A stretch of 64,000 nucleotides of DNA from DASZIT01 sp052143315 (GTDB taxonomy: Bacteria > Actinomycetota > Acidimicrobiia > Acidimicrobiales > RAAP-2), in NCBI GenBank assembly GCA_052143315.1, contig JBKQTE010000092.1:7159-71158 (forward strand). Reading direction: 5' to 3'. Shown here piece by piece: positions 60,201 through 64,000 of this stretch. Both the position numbers and the translations under genes were made by a program. Below the pieces are notes generated by a model. The model ran no database searches. It was not told the origin of the DNA and worked only from the letters and a program-made list of their open reading frames with translations. Each line of letters begins with the position of its first letter. Position 1 is the stretch's first letter.

Positions 60201-61778
60201 TCAGTCGATGCCGACCACCCGGTTCCGACCGGCGGACTTGGCTTTGTAGAGGTTGGCGTCGGCTCGCAGCAGCACCGAGTCGATCGACTCGGTGCCGTCC
60301 CAGGCGGCGACCCCGCCCGAGAAGGTCACCGTGGTGGCTGTATCTTCGGAGACCGTCTGCTGGCGTATGGCTTCCACCAGCTGGGTCGCCCCTCTACCAT
60401 CAGTCTCGGGAAGCACGAGGCAGAACTCCTCGCCGCCGTACCGGGCCAGGATGTCCTGTGAGCGGATACGTCCGCTGATGCCATCGGAGAACCGGCGCAA
60501 CATCCTGTCGCCGGCAATGTGGCCATTGCGGTCGTTGAAGCTCTTGAAGTCGTCGAGGTCGAGAATGGCGACCGAGAAGGTCTTGTTGTTCTTGCGGCCC
60601 CGGCTGAGCTCGTTGTCGAGCGCGTGAAAGAGGCGCCGGCGATTGGCGATACCGGTCAACTCGTCGATGCTGGCCAGCTCCACCAGCCAGGAGATGAGCC
60701 GGGCCCGGTCGCACATGGCAGCCAGCAAGGCGACGCCTGCGGCGAGAAGGGTGTGATCCACCGGGACATGCAGCACCGACATCGCCGGCACGACGAGCAC
60801 CACATCGACACCGCCGGCAGACGATGGTGTGGCCACGAACGTGCCGGTGGAGGTCCAATGGTTGGAGTCGGCGGCGCGCGCCGGAAGGTCACCGAGCTGA
60901 TCGGGGTCGGGCCAATCGGGATCGGGCCACGAGAGGACCGGCTGGAGCAACCCAGCCTGGCGGGTGAAGATGGCGTAGTGGTCGACGTCGAGCGCCTCGG
61001 CCAAGCGGCTAGCAATGGGGTCGAGATCCTCGGGCCAGGCGCGCAGCGTTCCCGCATAGGAGGCGAGCACCGCCAACGACTGGTTCCTGTGGACCCCGTA
61101 GAGCGACCCTTTGAGGGCCCTGTCCATGGCCAGGGCCACGATTGCCGCCGTACCGGAGAACAGGACGGTGAGCCAGACGGCTTCGACAGCTGGGACCTGC
61201 ACACCCGATTCCACCCCGAGCGTGACGACGAGGACGATCCATGCCGTTGCGATCATCCCGATGTTGCCCAGTAGGACTGCGACGAGGAAGATGGTGCACG
61301 GCATGAGCAGGAGTACGCCGCCACGGATCCCGAATGCCACGCCGAACAGTCCGAACTCGACGATGGTGGCCCATGTCGCCACGATGCTGCGCTTCGGTTG
61401 GAACCACTCGAAACGTCCCTCGTTCTGCGCTTTCAGCTCACAGATGTTCCACACCGTCACGCCGGCAAACAACACGAGGCACGCAACCAGCGCGCCGACG
61501 GACCGAAGGTGCGGCCGGTCGAAGAGCGCGGCCAGCGCGAACAGCGGGATGACGAGACCCAGGATCAGTATCGACTGGGTTGCCCGCTTGAGCGCCAAGC
61601 CCGTAGGCTCATAGCGGAATTGGATCCAACCGCGTCTCCAGAGCGGGACTTCACCGTCCGGCTCTGACCCCGGAGCCGACCCCGGCAGATGTGCCGGGTC
61701 TTCGGGCGCGCTCCAAGGATTATCCACGCTCAATTTGTCGGCTCCCTCGACCCATACCTTGAGACGGTCGGGAGCCAT
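60201..61778 (-). CDS. Membrane diguanylate cyclase (GGDEF)
   Basis: A 525-residue enzyme making cyclic di-GMP from two GTP. After a 60-residue cytoplasmic start there are about six membrane helices (residues 68-220), then a poorly conserved GAF-like region (230-350). The GGDEF domain follows, beginning ASIDELTGIANRRRLFHAL, with active site RYGGEEFCLVLP. The inhibitory site RSQD lies five residues before GGEEF, so product feedback is likely. No EAL domain is present. The input is unknown; neither a DosR-type box nor coupling links it to the neighbouring island. Confidence 0.92.
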   Translation of the reverse strand: MAPDRLKVWVEGADKLSVDNPWSAPEDPAHLPGSAPGSEPDGEVPLWRRGWIQFRYEPTGLALKRATQSILILGLVIPLFALAALFDRPHLRSVGALVACLVLFAGVTVWNICELKAQNEGRFEWFQPKRSIVATWATIVEFGLFGVAFGIRGGVLLLMPCTIFLVAVLLGNIGMIATAWIVLVVTLGVESGVQVPAVEAVWLTVLFSGTAAIVALAMDRALKGSLYGVHRNQSLAVLASYAGTLRAWPEDLDPIASRLAEALDVDHYAIFTRQAGLLQPVLSWPDPDWPDPDQLGDLPARAADSNHWTSTGTFVATPSSAGGVDVVLVVPAMSVLHVPVDHTLLAAGVALLAAMCDRARLISWLVELASIDELTGIANRRRLFHALDNELSRGRKNNKTFSVAILDLDDFKSFNDRNGHIAGDRMLRRFSDGISGRIRSQDILARYGGEEFCLVLPETDGRGATQLVEAIRQQTVSEDTATTVTFSGGVAAWDGTESIDSVLLRADANLYKAKSAGRNRVVGID

Positions 61779-61836
61779 GGCATCAGGGCCGGCCCAGACC
61801 TTCGACCATCTCGCTACGGCCCGCGACCAACCTGCA

Positions 61837-62361
61837 TCAGCCCCGTATGAATCGTGCGCTGACCACCACGCGGTTCTTCAGACCAGCCCCCATCTTGGAC
61901 CACGTGATGCCCCACTCGCTTCGATCGATGTCGACCTCGGTATTGACCGTGGCCGTGCCACTGGTGATGCTGACTTCTGCCGGGACGGTCAGTGGCTGGG
62001 TCCTGCCGTGCACCGTCAGGCTCCCAATGACCTCCACCTTGCCATCGGCCACAGGATGCCCGCCGGTGGCGGTGAAGGTGATGGTTGGGTACTTCATGAC
62101 TTCGAGGAAGTCCGCCGTGCGCAGGTGCTCGTCTCGCTTCTTGTTTCCGGTGTCAATCGAAGCCGCGTCGAGGACGAGCGAGCCGCTGAACGCCCCTTCA
62201 TCGTCGACGGTGCCCGAACCACCTACCGCCTTCACCGTTCCCTTCACGTTGAGCACCCACATGGCTTTGGTGTGGAATTCGACCGACGTCGTGCCCGGGT
62301 CAAGGGTCCAGGAGCCAAACAGGGTGGACAGGTCCGTGACGGACGAGTTGGGAGTCGTCAT
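61837..62361 (-). CDS. YceI-family lipid-binding protein
   Basis: A 174-residue protein of the YceI lipocalin-like fold, which binds isoprenoid or other lipids. GSWTLDPGTTSVEFHTKAMWVLNVKGTVKAVGG starts the barrel, and KKRDEHLRTADFLEVMKYPTITFTAT and LTVHGRTQPLTVPAE are the family blocks. There is no signal peptide, so it stays in the cytoplasm. ATG 62361 follows GGAGG. The 304-bp stretch upstream to 62665 holds its promoter region and the terminator hairpin at 62583, with no other gene that I can support. Confidence 0.88.
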   Translation of the reverse strand: MTTPNSSVTDLSTLFGSWTLDPGTTSVEFHTKAMWVLNVKGTVKAVGGSGTVDDEGAFSGSLVLDAASIDTGNKKRDEHLRTADFLEVMKYPTITFTATGGHPVADGKVEVIGSLTVHGRTQPLTVPAEVSITSGTATVNTEVDIDRSEWGITWSKMGAGLKNRVVVSARFIRG

Positions 62362-62582
62362 TGTGGTGCCTCCATCGGTTCGAACAATCTTGCCGATAGA
62401 CCACAGTAGTTCGGTTGTCCGAGCCGTCGTGCCCCGAGGAGACGCCAGGGCGAACGGGTGAAGATCGACGAACGGACCTGCACGAGTCCACGGTCCACGA
62501 GGGCCTACCCAATCGGGCGCACCTCGTCCCGCCGGCGATGCAGGCCACGCGCCGCCCTTCCGGAGCAGGAGCGGGCGCGAAA

Positions 62583-62609
62583 CGACCCCGGGGGACATCC
62601 CCGGGGTCG
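62583..62609 (-). terminator. Strong hairpin terminator downstream of FN3 gene
   Basis: CGACCCCGGGG (62583-62593) and CCCCGGGGTCG (62599-62609) form a perfect 11-bp stem with a 5-nt loop. It lies 57 nt beyond the stop of the minus-strand FN3 gene. TTTCGCG follows on the minus strand and GGTTCGTTTC on the plus strand, so it may work in both directions. Confidence 0.75.
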
Positions 62610-62665
62610 GTTCGTTTCTGCCTACCTGTCTCTCAGCAGGCGCCTGGCGGGCGTGTCACCAGTGG

Positions 62666-64000
62666 TCAGCAGATGCCGAAGAACAGGTGCAGCAGGAACA
62701 CCAGCCAGGCCGGGAACCCGGTGCAGATGTTGGGAGCCGACGGCGTGATAGCGGCAGATGCTGCGGAGGCCGCGCCGGTGCCGACTGCGTTGATCGCCGC
62801 CACCGTAAAGGTGTAGGCGGTCCCGTTGGTCAGGCCGGTGATGGTGTCACTGGTCACGTTGCCGACCTTCACCGGGCTCAGCTCCTTGCCGGCGGCATAC
62901 GGCGTGATGACGTAGCCGGTGATGGCGCTTCCACCGTTGGAGGCAGGTGCCTTCCAAGTGACGGTGGCCGAGGCATTGCCGGCCGTGGCCGAGACACCGG
63001 TCGGTGCACCAGGCACCGTGGTGGTCGGGGCGGCCGGAGTTACCGAGTTCGACGCAGCCGAGGCCGCACCGGTGCCGACGGCGTTGATCGCCGCCACCGT
63101 GAAGGTGTAGGCGGTCCCGTTGGTCAGGCCGGTGACGGTGTCACTGGTCACGTTGCCGACGGTGACGGCAGACCCGCTGGACGGCGTGATGACGTAGCCG
63201 GTGATCGGCGAGCCACCCGTGTTGGTCGGAGCCGTCCAGGCGACGGTGGCCGAGGCGTTGCCGGCCGTGGCGGTGCCGATGGTCGGAGCACCGGGAACGG
63301 TTGCGATCGGTTGCGGGGTCACTGAGTTCGACGCCGCCGAGGCCGGACCGGTGCCAACCGCGTTGATCGCCGCCACCGTGAAGGTGTAGGCGGTCCCGTT
63401 GGTCAGGCCGGTGACGGTGTCACTGGTCACGTTGCCGACGGTGACGGCAGAGCCGCTCGACGGCGTGATGACGTAGCCGGTGATCGGCGAGCCACCATTG
63501 GAGGCCGGAGCCGTCCAGGTGACGGTGGCCGAGGCGTTGCCGGCCGTGGCGGTGCCGATGGTCGGAGCGCCAGGGACGGTTGCCGGGGCGGCGGGGGTGA
63601 CCGAGTTGGAGGAAGCCGACTGGGCGCCGGTGCCAACCGCGTTGATCGCCGCCACCGTGAAGGTGTAGGCGGTCCCGTTGGTCAGGCCGGTGACGGTGTC
63701 ACTGGTCACGTTGCCGACGGTTAGGGGAGACCCACTAGACGGCGTGATGACGTAGCCGGTGATTGCCGAGCCACCCGTGTTGGTCGGAGCCGTCCAGGTG
63801 ACGGTGGCCGAGGCATTGCCCGCCGTGGCGGTGCCGATGGTCGGAGCACCCGGGGCTGTGACGGGGGTGACCGAGTTGGACGCTGCGGACTGGGCACCGG
63901 TACCGACCGCGTTGATCGCTGCGACCTTGAAGGTGTAGGCGGTCCCGTTGGTCAGGCCGGTGACGGTGTCACTGGTCACGTTGCCGACGGTGACGGCAGA
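62666..64000 (-). CDS. Fibronectin type III repeat protein (5' end outside window)
   Basis: At least 444 codons of a surface or secreted repeat protein, open at the window edge. Five consecutive FN3 domains of 90-98 residues are visible, each with PGAPTIGTATAGNASATVTW, ITGYVITP, VTGLTNGTAYTFTVAAINAVGTG and SNSVTP. The last domain is the most divergent (GKELSPVKVGNVTSDT). The protein ends with a short hydrophobic stretch, PAWLVFLLHLFFGIC, which could anchor or tuck into a membrane. FN3 arrays act as spacers or adhesins in exported actinobacterial proteins; the functional head would lie upstream. Confidence 0.85.
   Translation of the reverse strand, partial: SAVTVGNVTSDTVTGLTNGTAYTFKVAAINAVGTGAQSAASNSVTPVTAPGAPTIGTATAGNASATVTWTAPTNTGGSAITGYVITPSSGSPLTVGNVTSDTVTGLTNGTAYTFTVAAINAVGTGAQSASSNSVTPAAPATVPGAPTIGTATAGNASATVTWTAPASNGGSPITGYVITPSSGSAVTVGNVTSDTVTGLTNGTAYTFTVAAINAVGTGPASAASNSVTPQPIATVPGAPTIGTATAGNASATVAWTAPTNTGGSPITGYVITPSSGSAVTVGNVTSDTVTGLTNGTAYTFTVAAINAVGTGAASAASNSVTPAAPTTTVPGAPTGVSATAGNASATVTWKAPASNGGSAITGYVITPYAAGKELSPVKVGNVTSDTITGLTNGTAYTFTVAAINAVGTGAASAASAAITPSAPNICTGFPAWLVFLLHLFFGIC
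62760..64000 (-). repeat. Tandem DNA repeats of about 270-294 bp encoding FN3 domains
   Basis: The word GTTGATCGC occurs at 62789, 63083, 63362, 63641 and 63911, spacings of 294, 279, 279 and 270 bp. Long blocks around it, such as the stretch ending TTGGTCAGGCCGGTGACGGT, are identical or nearly so between copies at DNA level, including third codon positions. This indicates recent duplication or gene conversion. Confidence 0.85.

Noticed and set aside
62760..64000. CRISPR-like repeats
   Set aside because: The period is 270-294 bp and stays in frame within an FN3 protein; there are no short repeats with unique spacers.
1..64000. tRNA, rRNA or insertion sequences
   Set aside because: I looked for T-arm GTTCGA-type contexts with cloverleaf arms, rRNA cores and transposase motifs and found none that could be supported.

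Overview
The window is about 70% G+C DNA from an actinobacterium. Codon use is strongly GC-biased, GTG starts are common, and many genes overlap by 4 bases (ATGA/GTGA). The regulators are actinobacterial in type: a SigB/SigF partner-switching module and a close DosR/DevR homologue. I infer a facultative aerobe, possibly of an acidimicrobial lineage, but no rRNA or marker gene here fixes the taxon.

Layout. 1-9.4 kb: the 5' part of a non-ribosomal peptide synthetase gene, a divergent ABC exporter, and housekeeping or stress genes (HdeD-like, two SDRs, ClC channel, SnoaL-like, a small ATP-binding regulator). 9.4-13.1 kb: a zinc-motif peptide, then sigma factor, anti-sigma factor and anti-anti-sigma factor in one coupled operon, facing a CHASE3/HAMP/PP2C phosphatase. 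13.1-21.7 kb: an RND/MmpL transporter with a short leader ORF, a GH13 glucosidase, a secreted protein, a ThDP enzyme and an amino-acid permease. 21.8-26.0 kb: an MFS transporter and VOC protein, then a DevR/DosR-like response regulator divergent from a one-GAF DevS/DosS-like haem kinase.

26.1-60.1 kb is the core of the window. It is a hypoxia/redox island in which successive transcription units carry a DosR-type box close to G[G/T]GAC[C/T/G]TT[T/C]GGCCCT. The units are: (i) a group 3b [NiFe] hydrogenase with protease and HypC paralogue; (ii) cooF-cooS-cooC, a flavoprotein and an acetyl-CoA hydrolase/transferase; (iii) phosphofructokinase and PEP synthase; (iv) GAPDH and a four-gene 2-oxoacid:ferredoxin oxidoreductase ending in a GltD-ferredoxin fusion; (v) a MacB-like ABC transporter; (vi) an aminoglycoside-phosphotransferase/P-loop kinase with a tiny coiled-coil partner; (vii) hypFCDE plus a DUF6390-type gene; and (viii) a PhoU/DUF47-domain protein coupled to a short PPDK-like protein. 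Read together these predict a hypoxic programme. Sugar would go to pyruvate and then acetyl-CoA and acetate. Reduced ferredoxin and NAD(P)H would be balanced through the hydrogenase, the CO dehydrogenase and the flavoprotein links. The regulator pair sits at one edge of its own apparent regulon.

60.2-64 kb: a membrane diguanylate cyclase, a YceI protein, a strong terminator hairpin, and the C-terminal part of a fibronectin type III repeat protein running off the window. I saw no tRNA, rRNA, CRISPR array, insertion sequence or integrase. All functions are assigned by reading motifs by eye; no database search was run.
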